From NCBI GenBank assembly GCA_900642245.1, contig CAAAJI010000009.1:303384-367383 (forward strand): a stretch of DNA of 64,000 nt. Direction: 5' to 3'. The notes under the pieces were generated by a model that ran no database searches, had not been told where the DNA came from, and saw only the letters and a list, made by a program, of their open reading frames with translations. Positions 12,260-22,965 of this stretch are shown piece after piece (position 1 is the first letter of the stretch; the number at the start of each line of letters is the position of its first letter). A program made the translations under genes and the position numbers. This DNA comes from Fragilaria radians. Taxonomy: Eukaryota; Bacillariophyta; Fragilariophyceae; Fragilariales; Fragilariaceae.

Positions 12260-13188
12260 TAAATCTTGGATGGTTCAAATTTTGAGAATGCTGGGATACA
12301 CTCACGTTAGCGCGCTATTTTTCAAATAGAAAGAAATGGCGCGCTTCAAGTCGGAACATGGAATTATGAAATTCAAGACTATCTTTTTCGTTTCATCATG
12401 TTGGATGCCAATTGTGATTTTTTTAAATTATACCAATGTTGTTCAATTCTTCCTTTGATCGCACTTATTTATTGATAAAGCAGATTTAAATAAAATATTA
12501 TCATTCGCATAGTTTCCATACACGAGTTTTTGAATAACCTACTTCGTTTGGCCTTTTAAGTAGTTTTGAGGGATAGTTGATTCTGCTTTAGTCTAACGTC
12601 CATGAAGTTTCTTCACTAAGAGACTGAGTTTTAGCATAACGATTAGGGAATGTATATTTCATACTTCTTCTAAAAAGTCAGAATCCTTCTTTATGTTGCA
12701 TACAGTAATGGAGGAGTTGAGTTAGTTCAATCTTCCTCTTATCTCTTTGACCTTTGAATAAGAGTGATGTTAGCAGCATGCAATGAGATTTGTATGGTGA
12801 TGATTTCAAATCAAAGAAAGTAATACTACTATCCTCATATCACTTTTTGATTATCTTTGCCTAGTCTTGAAAACATCTACAATAGCATTTTATTGCCTAT
12901 GATTTACTCCAAAATAGCCAAGTGAAAGAAAAATCTGAAACTCAAGATAATTTTTGATTTACTAAAGTTTATCAAAGGATTATTGACTCACATACTGAAT
13001 TGATATACGTCTTCAAGAAGAGGAACATGCATGCAAGGCAAACATAATTCTCTTGTGAAAAAGCAGTGTAGTTTTTCTTCATTCTAGTTACACAGGAAGG
13101 TTACCTATTTTTTTAATCTCTGTTTGGATTGAATTCGTCAAATGGTACTACTCATTGGATAACAAATTTCAGACCGTGGCAAATAGTA
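12260..13188. other. Divergent intergenic region
   Basis: About 930 bp between the NASP-like start and the tRNA-guanine transglycosylase start. It holds both promoters. Nothing else recognisable. Confidence 0.5.
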
Positions 13189-14622
13189 ATGTGGCGAGGT
13201 CAAAAGTACAGTCTTCATGGCGTAAATTTCAATATAAATAAAAAGTTTAATGCAATGTTTTCAAATAACCCAAAGTTACCTAAACAAAATCAAGATGATG
13301 CCATAGGTGAAAATGAAACCCTTCCTGATGAGCTTCGCGATATTGACTTCTCGCGGCGAATTTCTTGGCGTCAAGAATTCGAGATTACGAAGGAAGGAAT
13401 TTCTCCCACCTTTACATCGGAATCGCCTGCGTTGTGCCATCACATTAATGCTGTATGTGGAAGAGCTCGAGCTTGTACTATTCACCTTCCTCATGGTCCC
13501 GTTGAAACTCCAGTGTTTATGCCAGTCGGAACGAAGGGCACATTAAAAGGTTTGTCGTACGAAGAGGTATATGAAGATCCTGCACTTCAGCATCAAATTA
13601 TTCTGGCGAATACCTACCATATGGAGCTTCAACCAACGACTGAACTTTTGAAGAGTATGGGAGGGCTACACAAATTTATGAATTGGAAGTCGAACCTCCT
13701 TACAGATTCTGGAGGTTTTCAAATGGTTTCCTTATTGAAATTGGCAGAGATTACTGAAGACGGTGTCACCTTTGAGTCTCCCTTTGACCCCAATAGTAGG
13801 CTATTATTAAGACCAGAAGATTCTATTCGTCATCAGCTTAACATTGGATCTGATATTATGATGGCATTGGATGACGTCGTAAGCAGTGTGGCAAATGATG
13901 CTGCAAGATTCCGTCTTGCGACATATCGAACCTTAAGATGGTTAGATCGTTGCTTCTCTGTGCATAACAATCGCCAACATCAAAACTTGTTCGCGATTGT
14001 TCAGGGTGGTTTGGACACTAGTCTTGGAGGCTTGAGGGAACAGTGCTTGGCTGGTTTTAAGAATCGTGATGCCGAAATTCCTGGATATGCCATCGGAGGC
14101 CTGGCAGGTGGAGAATCCAAGGATCAATTTTGGCGTGTTGTACATCAATGCTGTCAGTCTCTTCCCGCTGACAAACCGCGCTATTGTATGGGAGTTGGAT
14201 ATCCTGTTGATTTGGTCGTGAGCACAGCTCTTGGAGTCGACATGTACGATTGTGTATACCCTACCCGTACCGCAAGATTTGGAGTAGCGCTCATAGATAA
14301 TGGTCTTCTTAAGCTCAAATCACATGAATGTGGAAAGGAAAACTTTGTCGTAGATTGTGACTGTTTATGCCAAGCATGCAAAAATGGGATTACGCGATCT
14401 CAGCTTCACGATTGGGTTAAGGCAAACAACACTATGGCGGCTCAGCTATTGACTCAGCACAATCTAGTTTATATGAAGAACTTGACAAGAAAAATGAGAG
14501 AAGCAATCATAGAGGATCGCTATCCAGAGTTTTGTAAAAGCTTTCTTGACAGACAGTATCCCTGCGGTAACATACCATCGTGGATCAGAGATGCCTTAAG
14601 TACAGTAGACATTCAAGTCTAG
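13189..14622 (+). CDS. QTRT1: Queuine tRNA-ribosyltransferase catalytic subunit
   Basis: Exchanges guanine-34 for queuine in tRNAs with GUN anticodons (Asp, Asn, His, Tyr). The protein is about 477 aa in one exon. The TIM-barrel core starts near HLPHGPVETPVFMPVG and has NTYHMELQP, the general-base aspartate in LLTDSGGFQMVSL, AIVQGGLD and IGGLAGGE. The nucleophilic aspartate lies in DMYDCVYPTRTARFG. A zinc site is formed by CDCLCQAC and a downstream histidine in LLTQHNL. CVYPTRTARFG is the eukaryotic form of the motif, supporting QTRT1 rather than the non-catalytic QTRT2. The open frame extends back to a TTG at 13129, but the first ATG is at 13189 and another at 13255 would also precede the core. 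The roughly 80-100 residue N-terminal extension is unexplained. Confidence 0.95.
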   Translation: MWRGQKYSLHGVNFNINKKFNAMFSNNPKLPKQNQDDAIGENETLPDELRDIDFSRRISWRQEFEITKEGISPTFTSESPALCHHINAVCGRARACTIHLPHGPVETPVFMPVGTKGTLKGLSYEEVYEDPALQHQIILANTYHMELQPTTELLKSMGGLHKFMNWKSNLLTDSGGFQMVSLLKLAEITEDGVTFESPFDPNSRLLLRPEDSIRHQLNIGSDIMMALDDVVSSVANDAARFRLATYRTLRWLDRCFSVHNNRQHQNLFAIVQGGLDTSLGGLREQCLAGFKNRDAEIPGYAIGGLAGGESKDQFWRVVHQCCQSLPADKPRYCMGVGYPVDLVVSTALGVDMYDCVYPTRTARFGVALIDNGLLKLKSHECGKENFVVDCDCLCQACKNGITRSQLHDWVKANNTMAAQLLTQHNLVYMKNLTRKMREAIIEDRYPEFCKSFLDRQYPCGNIPSWIRDALSTVDIQV

Positions 14623-14956
14623 ACTAGAAATTCGTGCATTCATTTATGCTAACACGCAAAATGTAGTATCAATCTTCGTTGCATTACTATAGATCTCACT
14701 CCAAATACAAAAAATATCACAATATTCATCAATTCTTTTCTTGTATTGACTAGAAATCTAGAGTACTTTAAAATATACTATCTTTTTGGCCAAAATGGAA
14801 TTTGACAGAGAAGTAGAGATATGTGTCTAGGTAAACATCAACAACAGTTACTCTGTAGTTACTCTGAACCTAATGGACAAGTAATCGTTATTTTCAATCG
14901 ACACTCTGACACTACTTTCATTTTCAAACATTGTCTCCTTTTCATGGTCTTTTCTT
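14623..14956. other. Convergent intergenic spacer
   Basis: 334 bp between the 3' ends of the QTRT1-like and BRM-like genes. No feature seen. Confidence 0.5.
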
Positions 14957-17900
14957 TCACGAGAAGTTAGAGGATTCGTCATAAGCATCAGAATCGGGCT
15001 TAACAGCTTTCAGCGAAAGCTTAATGCGAAGCTTTTTCCTTTGCTTGATAGGGGCTGGTTGATCTTCTAATCCATTCTTTTTCATTAATCGTTCAAGCTC
15101 TCTTTTGAGTGCATCAGCATCATTCGCTACCCAAGACCCCTCACCGTTGAACTTCTTTGCGTTGTCAAAAAGAAGTTTCCAATCGTCCCAAAATTCCGAA
15201 ATACGGACGAAAAGATGTCCCCGGCACTTTCGAAGAATATCATTGATTGCAATAGGACGCTCTATTACTGTGTAATAATCCGGGTACACGTTGGGATCAG
15301 GTTTTTCTAGGAATATTTCAGACAGGCGCCGCTTTGTAGGAGGATCCTTAAGGGCGATGACTGCCTTACAAATGTTGATTAGCTTTCGAACAGTCCATTC
15401 TGTCATTTCTTTTCCACCAGATTCTTGAGATGCCAATGTCTGAGCCTCACCGCCTCTATCTTGTTTTGAGTTCAACTTTTCTGCTTTCCGTTTTCGATTG
15501 TTTGACTCTTCATCCTCAGCTTTGCTTTCCATTAATCGTAGAAATTGTTTCTCTGTAAGACCATCGTCATATGAAACAGAATTCCTTTTACGACCTGCAT
15601 CTGGATCAAAAATATTATTCTCTGAAGCTTCCTTTGATCCCTGAGGATATTTTATCCAGTCAGGAACATCTTTGGAGTCGACATATAGTGATGGATGAGG
15701 ATTTTCGCTTCGTTGCTCGTCCATTTCTACATATATTTGATAATCTTGTTCATTGTTGCTAAGTAACTCGTTGATGTCGTTCGAGTTACTAGTAGAATCT
15801 TTATCATCGTCGTCATCATCCACTTCTTCCGAATTGCGCTCCATCCTTTCATTACTTTTGTTTGCACTTGACTCGAAATCCGTTAAAAGAATTTCCATAA
15901 TCTTTTTTCGTTCAAGACTATTGTCATTTTCAACAGATTCCTGATTGAATTTTCCGGCTTCAACAACTAGTTCGGACATATTCAGCTTTTCGTTCGCTCG
16001 AGCGAGAATCTTCTCCTCGACTTATTAGATGCAGAATGTACGTTAGTTTGTGGGAAAGAAAGAATGGTGAATCGTTATCGTAACATACCTGGAGAGTAAG
16101 TTATCAAGCGAAAGACGCTTACATCACTTCGTTGACCAATTCTATGAGCACGATCTTGGGCCTGAAGATCCATCATGGGATTCCAGTCCGAATCGAAAAT
16201 TATAACAACATCGGCTGTGGCAAGGTTTAAACCAAGGCCACCTGCGCGTGTTGACAAAAGAAATATGAAATGAGGACTATCTGGAGCGTTGAACTTATAC
16301 ATCCTCCGCTCACGCTCATCTGCAGGTGTAGATCCATCAAGTCTCAGCGAAGTAAAGCCTCTGTAACGAAAATAATCTTCCAAAATGGTCATGACAGCAG
16401 TCATCTGCGTGAACATAAGGATTCTATGACCAGCTGCCTTTAGCTTCGGTAGCATATCATCAAGAAGCTGAAATTTACCGCTGGAACGAATCAAGTCATC
16501 GTTCAAAAGATACCCTTGAGTTGAGAATAAATATGGATGATTGCATACTTTGCGGAGTTGCATTACCACATTATTGAGACCACGGAAATTACTTGAATTG
16601 TGATTGTCAAGGAAGGATTCCAATTTGTTGTCCACGGTTGCTTTGTATGAAATCTGTTTGTACAACTCCTTTTGCCAGCTACTCAAGTCACATCTCAATA
16701 CCTTTTCCACCTTTTCGGGAAGTTGATCCAAAACTTCGCTCTTCACTCGACGAAGCATGAAAGGCCGTAGTAATTCATGGAGACGGTGGATAATAAGCAT
16801 ACGCTCTTCATTACTCAAAATTTGATTTTGCTGTTCGTCAGATTCCTTGCTGTTTGAAAATGTTGCAAATGGTCGATTGAACCATTGATCAAAAGATTCG
16901 ACAGAATTAAAAATGGCAGGTAACAGGAAATTCAAAAGCGCCCAAAGCTCAGGTAAATTGTTTTGTAGTGGAGTACCGGTCAATAGTATTCTGTTGTTAG
17001 TTGTATACACAGTACCTAAAGTGACAGCAAATTTTGATTGAGCATTTTTCATACGATGACCCTCATCGACGATGGCATACTGCCAAACAACCTTTTTGAG
17101 GCTGCCTTTATCCTTTATGATAAATTCATAGGTGGTGAGTAAGACATTGAATTGGCCATTTCGAATATCGTTTTTGAAAATTTCTCGTCGTTGAGCAGGA
17201 GTGCCCTTGTATACAATTACCCTACATGTTGGACACCATTTCACGAACTCATTAACCCAATTTGAAAGTGTCGATAAAGGAACAATTACAAGGTAGGGAC
17301 CCAGATTTTCTTTTATCTCCATAAGGTAGGCTATGAGAGATATAGCTTGAATAGTTTTACCAAGGCCTTTTAGAAAAGAAGTGAAACATTCAATTGAGGC
17401 CGAGAAATACAGTGACGCAAAATTTCAGTAATTCTTGACTTACCCATTTCATCAGCGAGTATCCCGTTCAGTTTATTATTGTAAAGGCTGACTAACCATT
17501 GTAGTCCAGCAAGCTGATATTCCTTGAGCTCTCCTCCCGCCAATATTGTTGGCTGACGTACTTCTTCCATTCTAAAGTGAGCTGCAGCGTAATAGGATGA
17601 CGAAGATTTCCCCTCAAGTGACCCTCCTATATCATTTCGTTGCTGCAACAAATTTGATATCTGATCTAAACACTCGTCTGTCTTCTTCCACAAATACTGC
17701 AATCTTTCGTTCTTGGTATCTTCAAGGAGTGATTTGTAGGCCTCCATGTCATTCGCCTTGAGGGCCGCCAACCGTGCTCGCTCGGCAACTTCATCTCTCT
17801 TTTGCTCAGCAGATGATTGTTTTGAAAGTTTATCACGGACCGCTCGAGCAATCTTGGACGCTTCGGACTTGACAGACTTATGATACTTATAAAAATCGGA

Positions 17901-19535
17901 AGCATGTGCAAGAATAGTTTTGTGCAGATCCTTAAGCCTTTTAAGTAGATTTTCCTGAGTTGTTTGCCTTGATTTTTTCATTGATCGTTCGAGTGCCTTC
18001 GACACGCGTTTAGGCTCCATCTTCACACGTTTGAAAGACTCGGGATTAAGAAGAGTTGCCGAAATTGGATTCGATAGTGATAAGTTACGCTCGTGATTTT
18101 GAATGCTCTTCATAATATCAATTGGTAATCGACTACGCGTAAAAGAAACTTTGCTAAATGGTGCCCGCTCAATGCATGAAATGGAGTGCGGCAATCCCAG
18201 ATAACGCCCCTTTTGGACGAAAAAAACTCCAGAGTGAGCTCGCCTCCAAAAGTTTCTTTCGTCGAGCTTCAATACTTGCGATGAATTAACAAGCCGTGGC
18301 GTTATTGACGAAGATTCTGTCGTCGATGTTGATGAAGTCGAGTGTAGGGCTGATGTCGATGATGATACAATTGTTGTTTGTTTGACTGTAGCTGAATGGA
18401 TAATCGGGGTCGGTTTCTGTGTAAGAGATACCGATTTTAATGGGTGATGGGCTATCTCCGAGCTTTTCATACTTGACGAGTGGAGAGAAGAGACTGAAGT
18501 TGATGATGCCGACGACGTTGGAGCTATCCGTGAATTTTGCTGTACAACCTTTATGTGAGGATTAAGATGTCGCTTTTGAGCCTCTCTTTCTCGAGCTACT
18601 CGGGCTGCATTAAGTATAGCATGCTTTGGTAAACCAGCTTTGATAGCTTCTTCCATGGCTTTTGAATCTATCTCTCCAGAAGGAGATCGAATTGCTGACC
18701 AGATTGCGTTGGCCAAGGCTTGTCGAGTTTCAGGCGATAAGACAACTTTAGGCCGAGAGGATGAAGAAGAATTTGAAGCGGAACTTGCTAATCCTTGGTG
18801 GTTCTGACCTTGGGGTTGCCTATGCTGAGTTGTAGATTGTTGTAGAGGATTTGGAACCACCCATCCTGGATGATGTTGGAGTAATTGTTGCGATTGCTGT
18901 TGCATTAGTTGAGTTGATTGTACTTTTGTACCCTGTACTTGCGCAATATTCTGTATCTGATGTGGATGAGAAGGATTCATTCGCATTTCTGAAGCATAAT
19001 GATTTGAAGATTGAGTACGCTGTTGTGCAACAACAGTATGTTGATGTTGTTGTTGCGTTTGTTGATGCTGAGGATAAGGTTTCATTATGGGCATTGTTGG
19101 TATTCTATGACCTAGCACAGGCATGCCAGATTGTGTAATTTGATTTGTCTTTGGCCTTGATAATTGCGAAGCTACAGATCCTGAATTTGAGGAAGATATG
19201 CTCGAGTGATGATGGTTGTTTATCAGAGTTCCTCTTGAAGGTAGGGCATGTGGTATTCCCGATCCTCTCGAGATATTTGCTGGATGACGAGAGGGATCTT
19301 GGTTCTGATGACTCGGAGGGACTTGCATTTGTAATGGATTCTGAGATTGTAAAGGAGAAAGAGATGATTGAGCTTGCTGTGCCATCATGTTATTCTGCGC
19401 GTTACCATATCCATGTGCGTGTCCATGTACAGGAACTGTGACTGTGACAGATGCGGGGGGAATAAGGCCGTCATTGCGATTTGAAAGTGATTGAGGATGT
19501 CCTGAAGGAGGATTGTGATTGTAATTGTTACTCAT
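14957..19535 (-). CDS. BRM/SNF2-type SWI/SNF chromatin-remodelling ATPase
   Basis: Likely catalytic ATPase of a SWI/SNF (BAF/RSC-like) nucleosome remodeller. Three exons, 17444..19535, 16089..17366 and 14957..16020, with introns of 77 and 68 nt, give 1477 aa. The first join recreates DEMGLGKT (Walker A) and the second recreates [17 protein letters not shown]. Order of domains: a Gln/Ser/His-rich disordered N-terminus; an HSA-type helix near 505-580; SNF2 helicase with DEGH near 798; helicase C motifs [11 protein letters not shown] and QDRAHRIGQ near 1111; an SnAC-like stretch ([13 protein letters not shown], then [17 protein letters not shown]); an acidic run DDDDDDKD; and a C-terminal bromodomain near 1330-1435, with the acetyl-lysine asparagine in [10 protein letters not shown]. 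The ATG at 19535 is preferred over an upstream TTG. The full set of domains argues for BRM/SMARCA rather than ISWI or CHD. Confidence 0.95.
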
Positions 19536-20561
19536 GTATGATTGATTCCGTGAAGACACAAAATCAGAAACAGAAACGACAACCAACGGCAACAAGTTCA
19601 AGGCGAAGCCGGACAGCGAAGATGACAAGAATAACTGGCATTATTCTACCTACCATTCCTGGTATGAAAAAAATTGCGTAGAATTTTTGTGGGTAATATA
19701 CCATCGGCGAAATGACGTGTTGGTAGCCGTATGTAAACACAGTAGAAAATTTAGGCAAAAAATAATAGCGCAAGTGTCTCTCAAAAATGCATAATTTTCT
19801 AACAGTTGCATCTTTTCGTTTTTGTGAAAATACACAACTTACACATTGTTGGCATCTAAAGCACGTCTAAAGTGTCAAACTTAAGTGGAAAGCACTTTTT
19901 GAGTAAGTTTAACGCAAACAAGAATCAAGAGTTGTGGAAAAATTGGTTTAATTCAAATACTAGAACTGTGATATCACTTATCATGGAATCGGAAAACATC
20001 AATGTATCGCTGTTATCTCTCTAAAGAACAGACAAGGGAATGAATCTGGGTTTCTTTACATGATTGTTTAAGTGAAATAAATCTGTCACCACATGTGTAT
20101 TCCCAGTTTCCCTTTGATTATGAATTTCCCAAGTCAGAATTTTCTTGCTTCATTTCGTTTTCACAGTTATACACCTCATGGCACAGTTAATCTTGCGGAG
20201 GACTAACTCTGGGAGCATCCAATTTCATTACGCTTCAGTTTGAGCATATAACAATACATGGGTTCATAGTAATGACCTCGGATATATTCCTTACTTGCCA
20301 CACTTTTCTTATATCCTTTCCCAATCTTGAATGTCTGGATAGAGATATTTTTAATCAAAGGCACATTATCCGTTCACCAGTTGATAGTTCTGGGTTTGCT
20401 TGCAAATAGAGCTGTGTTTGAAATACATCTCCATCTTTAATGTTGGTAATGCTGCTGCTGTGTTGCTTCATAAATTATTGTATGAAATCCCTTAATGGGT
20501 TCTGATTCGGAGATTTATAGGGTTTGACACAAAAAGTATCCTAATTCCTAATTTTAACTTT
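19536..20561. other. Divergent intergenic region
   Basis: About 1.03 kb holding the 5' regions of the BRM-like and aldo/keto reductase genes. No other feature recognised. Confidence 0.5.
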
Positions 20562-21512
20562 ATGACAGAAATCAACATGTGCCAAGTGCTAACGATATCT
20601 CTGTTTCTGCTTTTCTCCTTATACCATGTACAAGGACACAATGTTTCGAATCTTATTGTCAATTCAAAGCCTTTCCTTGTCTATGGAACTGCTTGGAAGA
20701 AGGAAGATACTGCGAGATATGTCTACGAGGCAATCTATTCTGGATTCCGGTCTATCGACACCGCTTGTCAGCCAAAACATTATCACGAACCAGGAGTCGG
20801 CATCGGTTGGAAGGCGGCTGCGTCAGAATTAGGATTGAAGAGAGAGGACCTCTTCCTTCAGACGAAATTTACGGATCTTGACGGACAAGACCCTAACAAC
20901 CTTCCGTACGATGCAAACTCATCGATCGAAGATCAAGTGCGAACTTCCCTAGAAGTATCTCTCCGGAACCTGCAAACGGACTATATTGATTCACTTGTAC
21001 TACATGGACCTAGATCGACAGTTGAAGAGACGATGGAAGTTTGGAGAGTCATGGAAACATTTGTAGATGAAGGAAAGGTGAAACGATTAGGAATTTCCAA
21101 TTGTTATGACTACGAATTTTTCACGTCCGTTTATCAAATGGCACGAATCAAGCCTTGGGTTCTTCAAAACCGTTTCTATGCACAATCCAACTTCGATACG
21201 GAACTCAGAAAATTTCTAAAAGCGAATAATGTGTGGTATCAATCCTTTTGGACGTTGACAGCCAACTATGATGCGCTTTCAACTCCAGAAGTCAAGCAAT
21301 GGGCTCATGAAAAGGGATTGAATCCACAGACATATATGTTTGCATTTCTCATGTCACTAGGACAATTCACTCCGCTCTCTGGCACTACAGATCGTGGGCA
21401 TATGGTTGAAGACGTCGCTGTCATGGAACGCATCCAAGGAGGTGAAGTTTTCTTCGAGAGCGAAGAAGAGCTGCGCCGAATGGCACATATTCTAGGAATG
21501 CCAGAATTGTAG
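20562..21512 (+). CDS. Aldo/keto reductase with N-terminal signal peptide
   Basis: NAD(P)H-dependent oxidoreductase of the AKR superfamily, expected to reduce aldehydes or ketones; substrate unknown. 316 aa in a single exon. The N-terminus (MCQVLTISLFLLFSLYHVQG) is a typical signal peptide, so the enzyme enters the secretory route, whereas most family members are cytosolic. The barrel carries the catalytic tetrad: aspartate in FRSIDTAC, tyrosine in KHYHEPGVG, lysine in LFLQTKFT and histidine in DSLVLHGP. KRLGISNCYD is the usual strand before the cofactor site. The stretch after LQNRFYAQ reaches QSFWTLTAN and LSGTTDRGHM, matching the cofactor-binding region. Final location (ER, extracellular or other) cannot be decided. 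The 3' end lies 175 bp from the convergent sulfotransferase-like gene. Confidence 0.9.
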   Translation: MTEINMCQVLTISLFLLFSLYHVQGHNVSNLIVNSKPFLVYGTAWKKEDTARYVYEAIYSGFRSIDTACQPKHYHEPGVGIGWKAAASELGLKREDLFLQTKFTDLDGQDPNNLPYDANSSIEDQVRTSLEVSLRNLQTDYIDSLVLHGPRSTVEETMEVWRVMETFVDEGKVKRLGISNCYDYEFFTSVYQMARIKPWVLQNRFYAQSNFDTELRKFLKANNVWYQSFWTLTANYDALSTPEVKQWAHEKGLNPQTYMFAFLMSLGQFTPLSGTTDRGHMVEDVAVMERIQGGEVFFESEEELRRMAHILGMPEL

Positions 21513-21687
21513 TGATGCTTGAACATCCATTTAAGGTTCCAAGACTCGGGAATTGTAATTCTCGCAAAGTTGAAAAGAACTGAGATTAACAAGTAGAAAA
21601 ATATAAACGACTAGCATGATTTCAAACCATAAAGTTAAAAATCAGTGAATTAAATTCTACCTCGGAACCGCACGCAGGATGAATTCT

Positions 21688-22965
21688 TCACGCATACCGG
21701 TATGCAAACATTTCCATGAGTCTGGGGTCTAACAATTTTCGAGCCCATTTAAGATCTGTTTCTGTCATGCCGGTTATTCGTCCCGCATCCGAACCAAACT
21801 GAATCAAAGCGTCAAGTAACCCGGTCTTGTTTGCGCCATGTGCAGCCGTGCCCAATTTCGCACTGCTCTTTACATGGACAAAAGTAGGGCGCCGGGGAAC
21901 ACCTCCACCACATTTACAAAGTGTTTGCGTTACGTTTTTGCCAAAGAAGAGAAGATCTTCAAAGCGAACAAAAATTCGTGGAAAAGATTGTTCAAAGTAA
22001 TGGTTGTACCAATCGTTCCACATAGCAGGTAGGGAATCATGATGAACAACTGTAGTTTTGTATTTCACTCTCACTGGTGACGGTCGGTTGTAGTCATCCA
22101 TATAGATGTGAGGACAGGCTGTTAAATTATGTGGCCATCGCGCGCCATAAATGTGCTTGCACATGCTTCTCATCCATCGATATGGGTCACGAATAGTTAT
22201 CATTGGAAATGAGTTTTCTAGTGGAACATCCTTATCCGTTGGAGTGACATGTTCCTCACGATACTCTACAGGAGTGTGTTTCCCCCACGGCACTTGCCAT
22301 CTCATTCCCCTCTGATCTTCTCCAAAAACTTCCATGCGCTTAGTTATCTGGCAGTTTTGAATTAGTAGCTCAGCCAAAAGATTTGTACCAGAATTGAAGG
22401 TTCCAGCAATCCCAAAGAAGCTCACTGACGGTTCGATGCGAGAGGTAAAATCCTCACATCTTTCTAGACCATATATTTTGGGCTCTTTTCCGTAAAGCTG
22501 TTGAATTTTGGTCCAGGTAGGTAGCTTTCGACGCGTTTCGATATCGATCATGTAACGTGAAACCCCTGCTTGCTCAAGAATTTCATAGATAGGTTCTTTG
22601 TCCTTTTCTTCCTCTTCATCAAGAGCTACTTCGCTTGGTCTACCTCGCTGATGCCATAAGTTAGAAATCTCTCGTTTCAATTCTTCTTTTTCCTCTTTAA
22701 GAACTTCAACAACTTTCTCTTTTTGTCGTTGAAGTGCTGGTCGCAGTTCAGAAAGCTTGTGGTGTTTTGAAACGATTACTAATTCAAATACATCCAACAT
22801 CGAAAACAAAACGACTAACCCAAGAAGCGTAAATACTATTCGACGACAACAACCGAACTTGGCACGCCGTTCACGAGACCGACGACGACCGTTCAGGACT
22901 GGGTTCCGCGGAAGCAATGACGCAGAAGTTTTTCCTCCTGATATTGACGAGACTCGTCGTATCAT
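21688..22965 (-). CDS. Sulfotransferase-like type II membrane protein
   Basis: Probable Golgi sulfotransferase or a related P-loop protein; 425 aa, one exon, ATG at 22965. A basic N-terminal tail (RRRSRERR) leads to one membrane segment at about 43-65 (IVFTLLGLVVLFSMLDVFEL). A charged coiled-coil stem follows (EKVVEVLKEEKEELKREIS). The lumenal domain begins with GIAGTFNSGTNLLAELL, which resembles the 5'-phosphosulfate loop of PAPS-using enzymes. MITIRDPYRWMRSMCKH resembles the 3'-phosphate-binding strand and helix. FVRFEDLLF is also typical of sulfotransferases. Several cysteines (CKCGGG, CPHIY) could form disulfides. Substrate unknown: carbohydrate or protein tyrosine sulfation are both possible. 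The general assignment is reasonable; the exact subfamily is not. Confidence 0.72.
   Translation of the reverse strand: MIRRVSSISGGKTSASLLPRNPVLNGRRRSRERRAKFGCCRRIVFTLLGLVVLFSMLDVFELVIVSKHHKLSELRPALQRQKEKVVEVLKEEKEELKREISNLWHQRGRPSEVALDEEEEKDKEPIYEILEQAGVSRYMIDIETRRKLPTWTKIQQLYGKEPKIYGLERCEDFTSRIEPSVSFFGIAGTFNSGTNLLAELLIQNCQITKRMEVFGEDQRGMRWQVPWGKHTPVEYREEHVTPTDKDVPLENSFPMITIRDPYRWMRSMCKHIYGARWPHNLTACPHIYMDDYNRPSPVRVKYKTTVVHHDSLPAMWNDWYNHYFEQSFPRIFVRFEDLLFFGKNVTQTLCKCGGGVPRRPTFVHVKSSAKLGTAAHGANKTGLLDALIQFGSDAGRITGMTETDLKWARKLLDPRLMEMFAYRYA

Noticed and set aside
13129..13188. TTG start for the queuine tRNA-ribosyltransferase
   Set aside because: Non-ATG initiation in nuclear genes is rare and in-frame ATGs at 13189 and 13255 both precede the conserved core.
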